NCBI RefSeq assembly: GCF_965278975.1 | Contig: NZ_OZ257126.1 | Span: forward strand, 1-64,000 | Length of the DNA stretch: 64,000 nt | From: Ferrovibrio sp965278975 | Lineage (GTDB): Bacteria > Pseudomonadota > Alphaproteobacteria > Ferrovibrionales > Ferrovibrionaceae | Direction: 5' to 3' | In this document: positions 1 to 7,464 of the stretch, in pieces | How the letters are laid out: each line of letters starts with the position of its first letter | How positions within the stretch are numbered: the stretch's first letter is position 1 | Made by a program: the position numbers and the translations under genes | The notes under the pieces: generated by a model | The model's database searches: none | What the model was told of the DNA's origin: nothing | The model's input: the letters and a program-made list of their open reading frames with translations, nothing else

Positions 1-804
1 CGCCTTCACCAGATGCGCCCAGGTCAGCGAGCGATAGACCAGACTGGCAAGCAGGATGGCATAGATCACCGCGACGGCGGCCGCCTCGGTGGCGGTGAAG
101 ATGCCTTGCAGGATACCGACCAGGATGATGACGATAATGAACAGGCCGGGAATGGCAGCCGCAGCCGAACGCGCCACCTGATGCCAGCCCGGAAAGGTGC
201 CGGCGGGATAGCCACGCCGGATCGCCACCAGATAGGCCGCTACGAGCATACATAACGTGAGTAGGGCCGCCGGGATCAGGCCGGCGAGGATCAGCGCGGC
301 AATCGAAACCTTGCCGCCCGCTGCCAGCGAATAGATGATCATGTTGTGGCTGGTGGGCATCAGCGCGCCGACCAGCGAGGCATGGGTGGTGACGTTGACA
401 GCGTAGTCGGCGTCATAGCCCTCCTTCTTCATCATCGGGATCATCACCGCGCCCATGGCCGAAACATCGGCCACCGGCGAACCCGAGACGCCGCCAAACA
501 GTGTGCAGGCGACGACATTCGACATGCCGAGGCCACCCCGGATATGGCCGATGGTATCCTTGGCGAAACGCACGATGCGATCGGCAACGCCGCCATAGAG
601 CATCAGTTCGCCGGCGAAGATGAAGAACGGAATGGCCAGGAAGGAGAAGATATTCATCCCCGCCGCCATGCGCTGGAACACCACGGCCAGCGGCAGGCCT
701 TCATAGAGAATGGTGACCACCGCCGAGAGGCCGATGGAAAAAGCCACCGGAACACCGAGAACGAGGAAGCCGAAGAAACTGACGGCCAGGATCGTCAATG
801 CCAT
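1..804 (-). CDS. dctM: TRAP transporter large permease, DctM family (C-terminus cut by window edge)
   Basis: This is the large membrane subunit of a tripartite ATP-independent periplasmic transporter, which uses an ion gradient to import the substrate delivered by the DctP binding protein. Reading left from the ATG at 804, 268 codons stay open to the window edge, and the C-terminal part lies outside. The sequence is almost wholly hydrophobic. It contains the family stretch around GGVSGSPVADVSAMG and a PTSHN segment typical of DctM. The start overlaps the end of dctQ by 10 nt, which suggests translational coupling. Its place opposite a hexuronate catabolic operon suggests hexuronate import; that substrate is inferred from context. 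The family call is secure. Confidence 0.93.
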   Translation of the reverse strand, partial: MALTILAVSFFGFLVLGVPVAFSIGLSAVVTILYEGLPLAVVFQRMAAGMNIFSFLAIPFFIFAGELMLYGGVADRIVRFAKDTIGHIRGGLGMSNVVACTLFGGVSGSPVADVSAMGAVMIPMMKKEGYDADYAVNVTTHASLVGALMPTSHNMIIYSLAAGGKVSIAALILAGLIPAALLTLCMLVAAYLVAIRRGYPAGTFPGWHQVARSAAAAIPGLFIIVIILVGILQGIFTATEAAAVAVIYAILLASLVYRSLTWAHLVKA

Positions 805-1316
805 GCGGGGCGCACCTTCTCGCCCGCCAGGAGCGCCAGGATATGTTCAATCGAGAACAGCACAATCAGCACCCCGGCCAGACTCAGCGACACATGGTTG
901 ATGCCTTCCGGCAGGCCGAGATTGGGAATCTTGTAGGGCATCACGGAAGCCGCCAGTTCGCCGGCATGCCAGGCCATGGCAATGCCGAAACAGGCGACCA
1001 GGATATGGATCAGCACCTCGACCCAGACCCGATGCGCTTCCGGCAGCAGCATGGCGAGGATCGATTCCAGGCCGATATGGCCGGCATCGCGCACACCCAC
1101 CGCCGCGCCCAGCATGGTGACATAGAGGATCAGCACCAGTGCCAGGCTTTCCGCCCAGGTCGGCGTATCGTTCAGCACATAGCGGCCGAAAACCTGCAGC
1201 GCCACCACGCCGACAATGGCGAACAGGCCGCACACCGCCACGATCATGCACAGACGCGCAATCGTGGCGTTGAACGGCGTGATGAAGCGCAGCAGGCTAT
1301 GCACGGGCTCAATCAA
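795..1316 (-). CDS. dctQ: TRAP transporter small permease, DctQ family
   Basis: This is the small four-helix membrane subunit that joins DctM to form the TRAP membrane complex. The 173-residue protein has hydrophobic segments at roughly residues 20-42, 55-75, 95-115 and 138-160. Its length is normal for DctQ. The upstream-most start is TTG at 1316, overlapping the dctP stop by 8 nt; a GTG at 1304 is a plausible alternative, since neither has a strong ribosome binding site. It sits between dctP and dctM in one leftward operon. The family assignment rests on topology and on its position between two clear TRAP subunits. Confidence 0.88.
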   Translation of the reverse strand: MIEPVHSLLRFITPFNATIARLCMIVAVCGLFAIVGVVALQVFGRYVLNDTPTWAESLALVLILYVTMLGAAVGVRDAGHIGLESILAMLLPEAHRVWVEVLIHILVACFGIAMAWHAGELAASVMPYKIPNLGLPEGINHVSLSLAGVLIVLFSIEHILALLAGEKVRPAWH

Positions 1317-2274
1317 TCGCCTGGATGCGCTTCACCAGATCCTGGAGCTTGGCATCCGCCGCGAACTTGGCATAGACCGGCTGCATGGCGGTGGCGAAAG
1401 CCTTCTTATCCACATCGGTGAGTATCTTGGCGCCGCCAGCGGTGACGGTCTTTTCCGCCGCTGCTTCGCGGTCATCCCACAGCTTGCGCATCACCGGCAC
1501 GGAATCCTTCGCCGCCTGGCGGATGATATCGCGCTCATTCACCGGCAGGCTGTCCCACACGCGCTTGGAAAACACCAGCAGTTCCGGCGCCATGGAATGT
1601 TCGGTGATCGAGTAGCTCTGCGCCACTTCGTAATGCCGTGAGGATTCATAGGACGGCCAGTTATTTTCGGCGCCATCCACCACGCCGGTCTTGAGCGCGG
1701 TATAGACCTCGGCATAGGGCAATGGCGTGGCATTGGCGCCCAGCGCCTGCATCATCGCCACCCACATATCCGACTGCTGCACGCGGATCTTCATGCCCTT
1801 CATGTCTTCCACGGTCTTGATCTGCTTCTTGGTGGTGTAGAAGCTGCGCGAGCCGCTGTCGTAGAAGGCCAGACCGATGAAGCCCTGGGCTTCGAGCGCC
1901 TTCAAGATGTCATCCCCCACGGCGCCATCCAGCACCTTGCGCATATGCGCCTTCGACTTGAACACGAAGGGCAGTGCCGGCACGTTGGTTTCCGGCACGA
2001 TGTTGTTGAAAGCGGAGATGTTGACCCGCACCATGTCGAGCGCGCCGATCTTGGTCTGCTCGATAGTGTCCTTCTCCGAGCCGAGCACGCTCTGGCCGAA
2101 TACCTTCACGCTATGCTTGTTGTTGGTGCGCTCGGTGATCAGCTTGCCCATATGCACCACCGCCTGCACGGTCGGGTAGTCCATGGGATGAACGTCGGAT
2201 GAGCGGAATTCCTTGGCGTTCGCACCGGTGGCGGCCAGCGCCGCGAGAGCCGCGGCGACAATAAGCTTCTGCAT
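1309..2274 (-). CDS. dctP: TRAP transporter solute-binding protein, DctP family
   Basis: This periplasmic receptor captures an organic acid and hands it to the DctQM permease. The 321-residue protein begins with a signal peptide (cleavage near ANA-KE at residue 20). It carries the family core around residues 150-210: the KIRVQ segment whose Arg normally binds the substrate carboxylate, then PYAEVYTALKTGVVDGAENN. A strong AGGAGG lies 5 nt before the ATG. It is the first gene of the leftward operon and is divergent from the FadR-type regulator. The neighbouring uronate dehydrogenase pathway makes glucuronate or galacturonate the likely ligand; this is inference, although DctP proteins that bind these acids are known. 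Confidence 0.93.
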   Translation of the reverse strand: MQKLIVAAALAALAATGANAKEFRSSDVHPMDYPTVQAVVHMGKLITERTNNKHSVKVFGQSVLGSEKDTIEQTKIGALDMVRVNISAFNNIVPETNVPALPFVFKSKAHMRKVLDGAVGDDILKALEAQGFIGLAFYDSGSRSFYTTKKQIKTVEDMKGMKIRVQQSDMWVAMMQALGANATPLPYAEVYTALKTGVVDGAENNWPSYESSRHYEVAQSYSITEHSMAPELLVFSKRVWDSLPVNERDIIRQAAKDSVPVMRKLWDDREAAAEKTVTAGGAKILTDVDKKAFATAMQPVYAKFAADAKLQDLVKRIQAID

Positions 2275-2327
2275 GGTTTCCTCCTGTTATACGCCGGTCT
2301 GGTTTCTGCGGAATCGCCGACGCGTTA

Positions 2328-2344
2328 TTGTGTCATCATACAAG
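2328..2344. promoter_or_regulatory. Candidate second operator for the FadR-family regulator
   Basis: TTGT at 2328-2331 and ACAA at 2340-2343 form arms 8 nt apart, and the right part shares the 9-mer TCATACAAG with the perfect palindrome at 2418-2432. It overlaps the predicted dctP -10. Spacing differs from the perfect site, so this may be a weaker or half site. Confidence 0.4.
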
Positions 2345-2365
2345 CTGACCGCCTGGATCAGTCAA
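2335..2365 (-). promoter_or_regulatory. Putative sigma70-type promoter for dctPQM
   Basis: On the minus strand, TTGACT (2365-2360) is followed after 19 nt by TATGAT (2340-2335). The spacer is longer than ideal but both hexamers are good matches. The -10 overlaps a TCATACAAG element that recurs at the regulator's own operator, so repression by the FadR-family protein is plausible. Confidence 0.45.
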
Positions 2366-2370
2366 GAATT

Positions 2371-2399
2371 TTAGTAAAACCGGGCAAAACCTATATGAT
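2371..2399 (+). promoter_or_regulatory. Putative promoter for the regulator and uronate operon
   Basis: TTAGTA (2371-2376), a 17-nt spacer and TATGAT (2394-2399) lie upstream of the regulator. The -35 match is poor and the -10 is good. The perfect palindrome begins about 19 nt downstream of the -10, in a position where a bound repressor would block initiation or escape. Confidence 0.35.
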
Positions 2400-2417
2400 G
2401 TCTTTACACACCACCCC

Positions 2418-2432
2418 ACTTGTCATACAAGT
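2418..2432. promoter_or_regulatory. Perfect GntR/FadR-type operator palindrome
   Basis: ACTTGT-CAT-ACAAGT is an exact inverted repeat with 6-bp arms and a 3-bp centre. It fits the TNGT-N3-ACNA pattern bound by many FadR-subfamily regulators. It lies just upstream of the regulator's GTG start, consistent with autoregulation. Confidence 0.6.
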
Positions 2433-2455
2433 TGGCGGGAAATCTGGAGGAAGCC

Positions 2456-3184
2456 GTGACGGCACTACGCCGACGAGAAACCCTGACCTCACAGCTCACC
2501 CGCACCCTGACCGGGCGGATCGCCCAGGGCATGCTGAAGCCCGGCGACAAGCTGCCGAGCGAGCAGGAACTGATCGAGGAATTCGGCGTCAGCCGCACCG
2601 TGGTGCGCGAGGCGATTTCCTCGCTCCGCGCCGCCGGCATGGTGGCAACGCAGCAGGGCGTCGGCGCCTTCGTGCAGGCCGATGCCCTCACCCAGCCTTT
2701 CCGCATCGATGAAGCCAATCTCGACCTGCTGAAGGAAGTGATCAGCGTGCTGGAACTGCGTATCGCGCTGGAGGCGGAAGCCTGCGCGCTGGCGGCGCAG
2801 CGGCGCGGCGAGATGCATCTGGCAGCCATGCGCGTGGCGCTCGACCGCATGGAAGCGGCCATCGAGGCCTCGGATGATGCGGTCTCGCCCGATCTCGATT
2901 TCCACCGCACCATCGCCGAAGCCACCGGCAATGCGCATTTCACGCATCTGTTCAGCTATCTCGGCGCCCTGATGATCCCGCGCACCCGGTTGCAGACTTT
3001 CCGCTTCTTCGCCGATGACCGCGCCGAATATCTCCGCCGCGTCAACCGCGAGCATGAGGACATCTATCAGGCGATCTCGCGCCAGGACAGCGATGCCGCC
3101 CGCTCGGCCATGCGGCTGCACCTGAGCAACAGCCGCGAACGCCTGCGCAAGGCGATGGATCAAGGCAGCCCCAGCCAGTCGTAA
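2456..3184 (+). CDS. GntR-family (FadR subfamily) transcriptional regulator of hexuronate genes
   Basis: This is a probable ligand-responsive repressor controlling the divergent uptake and catabolic operons. The N-terminal winged helix contains LPSEQELIEEFGVSRTVVRE and GVGAFVQ, the classic GntR recognition region. The C-terminal FCD domain has the metal-binding DLDFHRTIAEATGN motif and later conserved His residues. The GTG at 2456 is the preferred start because GGAGG lies 5 nt before it. A TTG at 2420 in the same frame would place the start inside the operator palindrome. The product is 242 aa, usual for the family. The likely effector is a hexuronate, aldarate or lactone, inferred only from its neighbours. 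Confidence 0.9.
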   Translation: MTALRRRETLTSQLTRTLTGRIAQGMLKPGDKLPSEQELIEEFGVSRTVVREAISSLRAAGMVATQQGVGAFVQADALTQPFRIDEANLDLLKEVISVLELRIALEAEACALAAQRRGEMHLAAMRVALDRMEAAIEASDDAVSPDLDFHRTIAEATGNAHFTHLFSYLGALMIPRTRLQTFRFFADDRAEYLRRVNREHEDIYQAISRQDSDAARSAMRLHLSNSRERLRKAMDQGSPSQS

Positions 3185-3207
3185 CCCATAAACAAGAAAG
3201 ACCCGCC

Positions 3208-4119
3208 ATGGAGCCCCTCGCCCTCAAGGCCGCCATATCCACCGGCCTGCTTTCGTTTCCCGTCACCGATTTCGATGCCGCCGGGGAATTCGAGCCGAAA
3301 GGCTATCGCCGCCGCCTGGAATGGCTGATGCCCTATGGCGCCACGGCCTTGTTCGCCGCCGGCGGCACCGGCGAGTTCTTCTCGCTGGCGCCCGATGAAT
3401 ATGGCGCCGTGGTGAAAACCGCCGTGGAGACCTGCAAGGGCAAGGTTCCGATCATCGCCGGCTGCGGCTATGGCACGCGCCAGGCCATCGCCTATGCCCA
3501 GGAAGCCGAAAGGCTCGGCGCTGCCGGCCTGCTGGTGCTGCCGCATTATCTGGTGGAAGCCGATGCGGAAGGCATCAGCCGCCATGTCGCCGCCATCTGC
3601 AATTCGGTGAAGATCGGCGTGATCGTCTATAACCGTGGCATCTGCCGCCTGGGGCCGGATGCGCTGGAAAAGCTGGCGGCGCTTTGCTCCAACCTGATCG
3701 GCTTCAAGGACGGCATCGGCGACCTGGAATTGATGGTGGCGATCCGCCGCCGCATGGGTGACCGCTTCGCCTATCTCGGCGGCCTGCCGACGGCGGAATT
3801 CTTCGCCGCGCCCTACAAGGCGATGGGCGTGCCGGTCTATTCCTCGGCGGTGTTCAACTTCATCCCGCGCACCGCGATGCAGTTCTATGCCGCGATCCGC
3901 GATGATGACGCCGCCACGGCGACGCGGCTGCTGGATGATTTCTTCATGCCCTATTCCAAGATCCGCAACCGCCGGCCCGGCTATGCCATCAGCATCATCA
4001 AGGCCGGCGCCCGGCTGGTCGGCCAGCCCGCCGGCCCGGTGCGCACGCCGCTGGTGGATTGCTCGGAAGAAGAACATACTATGCTGAAGGCCCTGATCGA
4101 CAAACTGGGGCCGCAATAG
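3208..4119 (+). CDS. kdgD: 5-dehydro-4-deoxyglucarate dehydratase (decarboxylating)
   Basis: This enzyme converts 5-keto-4-deoxy-D-glucarate to 2-oxoglutarate semialdehyde plus CO2 and water, a late step of the oxidative uronate route. The 303-residue protein is a DapA-superfamily barrel. It has the phosphate-loop-like GGTGE (52-56), the catalytic Tyr in IVYNRG (Y141) and the Schiff-base Lys in IGFKDGIGD (K167). FAAGGTGEFFSL and SSAVFNFIP favour KdgD over DapA or NanA. It follows the regulator by 23 nt and precedes uronate dehydrogenase, which supports the assignment. Several bases separate it from a modest AGAAAG ribosome binding site. Confidence 0.9.
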   Translation: MEPLALKAAISTGLLSFPVTDFDAAGEFEPKGYRRRLEWLMPYGATALFAAGGTGEFFSLAPDEYGAVVKTAVETCKGKVPIIAGCGYGTRQAIAYAQEAERLGAAGLLVLPHYLVEADAEGISRHVAAICNSVKIGVIVYNRGICRLGPDALEKLAALCSNLIGFKDGIGDLELMVAIRRRMGDRFAYLGGLPTAEFFAAPYKAMGVPVYSSAVFNFIPRTAMQFYAAIRDDDAATATRLLDDFFMPYSKIRNRRPGYAISIIKAGARLVGQPAGPVRTPLVDCSEEEHTMLKALIDKLGPQ

Positions 4120-4136
4120 CCGGGGGAGAGATACCG

Positions 4137-4952
4137 ATGAAGCGCGTTCTGCTCACAGGGGCCGCCGGTGGCGTGGGCACCCGGCTGCGCCAGTTGCTGA
4201 AACCGCTTTACCCCGAGCTGATCCTGAGTGATCTCAAGGCACCGGCCGACCTGCGGCCTGATGAGCCATTCATCGCCGCCGACCTTGCCGATGCCGCCGC
4301 CGTGGAAGCAGCCTGCGAGGGCGTGGACGGCATCGTGCATCTGGGCGGCTTTTCCGTGGAAGGCCCCTGGGAAACCATCCTCAATGCCAACATCATCGGC
4401 TGCTACAACCTGTTCGAGGCGGCGCGGCGCCAGGGCGTGAAGCGCGTGATCTTCGCCTCATCCAACCATGTGATGGGCTTCCATCCGCGCCAGCATAAGA
4501 TCGGCATCGAAGCGGTGCCGCTGCCCGATACACGCTATGGCCTTTCCAAGCTGTTCGGCGAGGGCCTCGGCTCGCTCTATGCCAACAAGCATGGCCTGGG
4601 CGTGCTGAGCATCCGCATCGGCAATTTCGGCGACAAGCCGATTGACGAACGCCGCCTGGCGATCTGGCTGAAGCCCGCCGACCTTGTGCAGCTGATCCGC
4701 ATCGGCCTGGAACGGCCCGGCCTGGTCTACGAAGTGGTCTACGGCATGTCAGACAACAAGCGCGCCTGGTGGGACAACAGCCATGCGCTCGATCTCGGCT
4801 ACAGGCCGGAAGGCCAGTCGGAAGTTTTCGCCGCCGAGGCCCTGGCAGCGCAGAAGCAGCTCCCCGCCGATCCCATCGGCGACTATTTCCAGGGCGGCAG
4901 CCCGTTCTGCTCGCAGGAATTCTCCGGCGACCTCGACCGCTTGAAGAAATAA
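4137..4952 (+). CDS. udh: Uronate dehydrogenase (NAD-dependent, SDR/epimerase fold)
   Basis: Uronate dehydrogenase oxidises D-glucuronate or D-galacturonate to the aldaro-lactone with NAD+, the first catabolic step. The protein has 271 residues from the ATG at 4137, preceded by a GGGGGAGAG ribosome binding site; the longer open frame upstream overlaps kdgD and is not needed. It shows the Rossmann glycine motif TGAAGGVG (7-14), the SSNHVMG active-site segment (108-114) and the catalytic Tyr-x-x-x-Lys at Y134/K138. Length and motifs fit Udh rather than a UDP-sugar epimerase. It sits between kdgD and the lactone isomerase gene. Confidence 0.88.
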   Translation: MKRVLLTGAAGGVGTRLRQLLKPLYPELILSDLKAPADLRPDEPFIAADLADAAAVEAACEGVDGIVHLGGFSVEGPWETILNANIIGCYNLFEAARRQGVKRVIFASSNHVMGFHPRQHKIGIEAVPLPDTRYGLSKLFGEGLGSLYANKHGLGVLSIRIGNFGDKPIDERRLAIWLKPADLVQLIRIGLERPGLVYEVVYGMSDNKRAWWDNSHALDLGYRPEGQSEVFAAEALAAQKQLPADPIGDYFQGGSPFCSQEFSGDLDRLKK

Positions 4953-4979
4953 CGTCCTCATATTTTCGAGAATAAGACC

Positions 4980-5831
4980 ATGACCTATACCCGCATCTTC
5001 ACCGGCCAGAAGCCGGCGCTCGTGATGCCCAAGGGCGCCTGCGACACCCATATCCATTTCTACAGCGACAGCTATAAGGCCCTGCCGAACACGCCGACGC
5101 CGCCGGCGGTAGGCGTGGCCGAGTACCGCCAGGTGATGGACTGGCTGGGTATCGAGCGCGTGATCGTGGTGCAGGCCAATGCCTATGGCGACGATAACCG
5201 CCTGGCGATGGATTGCACCGCCGAACTGGGCCTGGACCGCGCCCGGGCCGTGGTGGTGGTGAAACCGGGTGTTGCCGATGCCGAGCTTGAGCGCCTGACC
5301 AGGGGGGGCGCGCGCGGCTTGCGCACCATGAATCTCTATGGCGGCATGCTGCGGCTGGATGTGGCCGAAGCGATGGCGAACCGCATCGCGCCGTTCGGCT
5401 GGAGCATCCTGCTGCAACTGAATGGCCGCGAACTGCCCGAGCATGAAGCGATGATCCGCCGCCTGCCCTGCAAGGTGATCATCGACCATGTCGGCAAGTT
5501 CATCGATCCGGTGCCGGTGGATCATCCCTCCTTCCAGTGCCTGCTGCGGCTGGTGGACACCGGCAATGTCTGGATCAAGCTGGCGGGCGTGTATGAGACC
5601 TCGAAGGCCGGCAAGCCGCGCTATGAGGATGTCGGCGCCTTGGCCTCGGCCCTGGTGAAGCACGCGCCCGAGCGGATGATCTGGGCCAGCAACTTCCCCC
5701 ATGCCCAGGCCGACAAGTTCGGCTATCCCGACGAGGCCAAGCTGCTCGACCTGATGCTGGAATGGGCGCCCAATGAAGCCGACCGGCGGCGCATCTTCGT
5801 CGACAACCCGGCGGAGCTATACGGGTTCTAG
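4980..5831 (+). CDS. gli: D-galactarolactone isomerase-like amidohydrolase
   Basis: This member of the amidohydrolase superfamily (metal-dependent TIM barrel, 283 aa) most resembles galactarolactone isomerase, which interconverts the 1,5- and 1,4-lactones formed after uronate oxidation. The DTHIHF motif (H24, H26) opens the barrel. IDHVGK near residue 167 and SNFPHA near 239 supply the other conserved active-site positions. Being last in a kdgD-udh operon makes the lactone role likely; a lactone hydrolase of the same superfamily is the alternative. The stop codon overlaps that of the convergent membrane-protein gene by 4 nt (CTAG). Confidence 0.78.
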   Translation: MTYTRIFTGQKPALVMPKGACDTHIHFYSDSYKALPNTPTPPAVGVAEYRQVMDWLGIERVIVVQANAYGDDNRLAMDCTAELGLDRARAVVVVKPGVADAELERLTRGGARGLRTMNLYGGMLRLDVAEAMANRIAPFGWSILLQLNGRELPEHEAMIRRLPCKVIIDHVGKFIDPVPVDHPSFQCLLRLVDTGNVWIKLAGVYETSKAGKPRYEDVGALASALVKHAPERMIWASNFPHAQADKFGYPDEAKLLDLMLEWAPNEADRRRIFVDNPAELYGF

Positions 5832-6427
5832 CGCGTCATCCTGGCCGCGAGGCCGCAGCAGAGGAAGCCGCCGCCGAGGCAGAGCCGCGCCAGCGCCTCG
5901 GGCGCGACCGGCAGGCCGCCGAGGTAACGATGCCGGGCCAGTTCGGCCAACGCCAGTAATAATGTGCCGAGCAGCAGCCAGCGGGCCGGCGCCGGGCGGT
6001 GGCGCAGGCCGATCAGCACCGCCAGCATCAGCACGCCCAGCACGATCAGCGGCAAAGGCAGCGAACCGAGCGGCAGGCGTTCGGCGGCCACGGCGATCAG
6101 CAGCGCGATGCCGATGGCGGTAAGCAGCCCGGTGCGCTTGTTGCCCGGTGGCAGCACCAGTCCGAGCAGGGCGCCGAGTGCCAGGGCCAGGCCGCCGAGG
6201 GTGAGGCCATGGAAGCGCAGCAGCGGCAGCAGGCCGGCGATTCCAGGCAGATCGAGGCGATCAGCCAGTTCCGCCGCCGCCAGCGCCACCTGCAGGCCGA
6301 TGCCGATGCCCCAGAAGAAAGCCGCCGGCAGCGGACTGCCCGCCGCCAGCAACAGCCCGGCAACCGCACCCAGCAGGTACAGTGCCTGGGCCACAAGCCC
6401 TATATCTGGAAGGGAAAATCCACCCAT
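5828..6427 (-). CDS. Hypothetical polytopic membrane protein
   Basis: I do not recognise this family. From the ATG at 6427 the product is 199 residues, dominated by Leu/Ala-rich hydrophobic stretches consistent with about six or seven membrane helices and short basic loops. A longer frame reaches 6574, but its extra 49 residues are Arg/Pro-rich with no plausible domain and run against the rpsT promoter region, so the internal start is preferred. The start lacks a strong ribosome binding site. Its stop shares CTAG with the gli stop. It is divergent from rpsT, and nothing nearby suggests a role. Confidence 0.6.
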   Translation of the reverse strand: MGGFSLPDIGLVAQALYLLGAVAGLLLAAGSPLPAAFFWGIGIGLQVALAAAELADRLDLPGIAGLLPLLRFHGLTLGGLALALGALLGLVLPPGNKRTGLLTAIGIALLIAVAAERLPLGSLPLPLIVLGVLMLAVLIGLRHRPAPARWLLLGTLLLALAELARHRYLGGLPVAPEALARLCLGGGFLCCGLAARMTR

Positions 6428-6517
6428 GGCGGCACTATGCCCCAGCGCCGCCAAGGCCGGCAAGGCGGCCCCGGCGCGGCGCCCCGGAGACGGAAAAATA
6501 CAGGCAGCGACATAGGG

Positions 6518-6546
6518 TTGACGGCGGGGGGCATGGGGGCTATAAC
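6518..6546 (+). promoter_or_regulatory. Sigma70-type promoter for rpsT
   Basis: TTGACG (6518-6523), a 17-nt spacer and TATAAC (6541-6546) form a near-consensus promoter about 55 nt before the rpsT start. It is the strongest promoter-like sequence I found in the window and leaves a short leader of about 50 nt. Confidence 0.75.
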
Positions 6547-6601
6547 GCGCGCCTCTGATTTCGCCGCAAGGCACGATCCAAGCAACTGGAATACCCTATC
6601 T

Positions 6602-6865
6602 ATGGCTCAGCATAAGTCCGCGGAGAAGCGCGCCCGCCAAACCCCGAAGCGCACTGCCGTCAATCGCGCCCGCCGCACCAAGGTGCGCAACGCGGTGAAG
6701 GAAGTTGAAACCGCTATCGCCAGCGGTGACAAGGCCGCCGCCCAGGCCGCCTTCAAGCTGGCGCAGCCGGCGCTCGACAAGAGCGTCAGCAAGGGCGTGG
6801 TCCAAAAGGGCACTGCCTCGCGCAAGCTGTCGCGTCTGAACGCCGCCATCAAGACGATGGGTTGA
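6602..6865 (+). CDS. rpsT: 30S ribosomal protein S20
   Basis: S20 binds 16S rRNA in the body of the small subunit and is needed for 30S assembly. The 87-residue, strongly basic, Ala/Lys-rich helical protein begins MAQHKSAEKRARQ and matches S20 in length and pattern throughout, ending in a conserved KLSRLNAAIK segment. The ATG at 6602 is chosen over a much longer open frame because the promoter lies inside that extension. The gene is monocistronic: its own promoter lies upstream and a strong intrinsic terminator lies 45 nt downstream. rpsT close to dnaA is common in alphaproteobacteria. Confidence 0.98.
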   Translation: MAQHKSAEKRARQTPKRTAVNRARRTKVRNAVKEVETAIASGDKAAAQAAFKLAQPALDKSVSKGVVQKGTASRKLSRLNAAIKTMG

Positions 6866-6910
6866 TTGGCGCTGGCGCCGGCCTGGCCGTCGCCACCCCA
6901 TAAACATTCC

Positions 6911-6954
6911 AATATCGCCACGCACTTTCACTGAGTGCGTGGCGATATTTTTTT
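6911..6954 (+). terminator. Intrinsic terminator after rpsT
   Basis: A perfect 16-bp inverted repeat (6911-6926 with 6934-6949) encloses a 7-nt loop and runs into seven T residues (6948-6954). This is a textbook Rho-independent terminator for rpsT. Confidence 0.93.
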
Positions 6955-7464
6955 GTGCGCCTGCCATGGCTTGGGCGCCACCCTATCCTTACGAACGAGA
7001 CGCCGCGCCGCGACTCCGCGCATGGATGTTCACCGCTGTTGCTTTTGCCCGGCAACAATTCCCTTGCACCGAATGGAACGCGCATCAAATGCCGCAAAAT
7101 CACGCCGCAAGTTCTAATGTTGCAACACTGAAAAAATTTTTTGTGGAGTCGCGAATAGTGTGCTTGCTTCACTCCGGCGTTTTTGCCTTTAATGCACCGC
7201 TGCCTCGCGGCGGACGCTGACATAACATGGCGCGATGGCGGTACGGTGATTGAGTTTTCTTTGTGCGTTTTTTCGACTTCTCGAAACTTTACGCTCATAG
7301 GAAACGGTCGCCGTGCCGACCGCAACAGACGACATGAATGAAGGCCGACGCTATCAGGTTTGCGGGGGTGAGTAGTGGCGTTTTTGCGGACAGTGATGGC
7401 GACGCAGGCAGCGCGTTACGCACAAACAAAAACGAGTTACAAATCACGTGGCGCGAGGTTGGGG
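6955..7464. other. Noncoding, relatively AT-rich region upstream of the rhodanese-dnaA genes
   Basis: About 510 bp without a supportable gene. It is visibly richer in A+T than its surroundings. It contains an A6T6 palindrome (7131-7142) and a small perfect inverted repeat, TTTCGA-cttc-TCGAAA (7271-7286). Short open frames here have atypical composition and no recognisable protein. The position before dnaA makes a replication-origin or regulatory role possible, but I see no cluster of canonical DnaA boxes and no CtrA TTAA-N7-TTAA sites. Any promoter for the rhodanese-dnaA pair must lie here. Confidence 0.5.

Noticed and set aside
2420..2455. TTG start for the FadR-family regulator.
   Set aside because: The codon lies within the operator palindrome and lacks a ribosome binding site; GTG at 2456 has GGAGG.
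5999..6601. Upstream in-frame extension of rpsT.
   Set aside because: It contains the rpsT promoter, overlaps an antisense membrane-protein gene and is not protein-like.
6955..7380. A definite oriC call in the rpsT-dnaA interval.
   Set aside because: Only weak DnaA-box resemblances (for example TGTGGAGTC near 7143) and no CtrA sites; kept only as a candidate.
7375..7464. GTG start adding 30 residues to the rhodanese-like protein.
   Set aside because: The extension is atypical for the family, and the ATG at 7465 fits family length.
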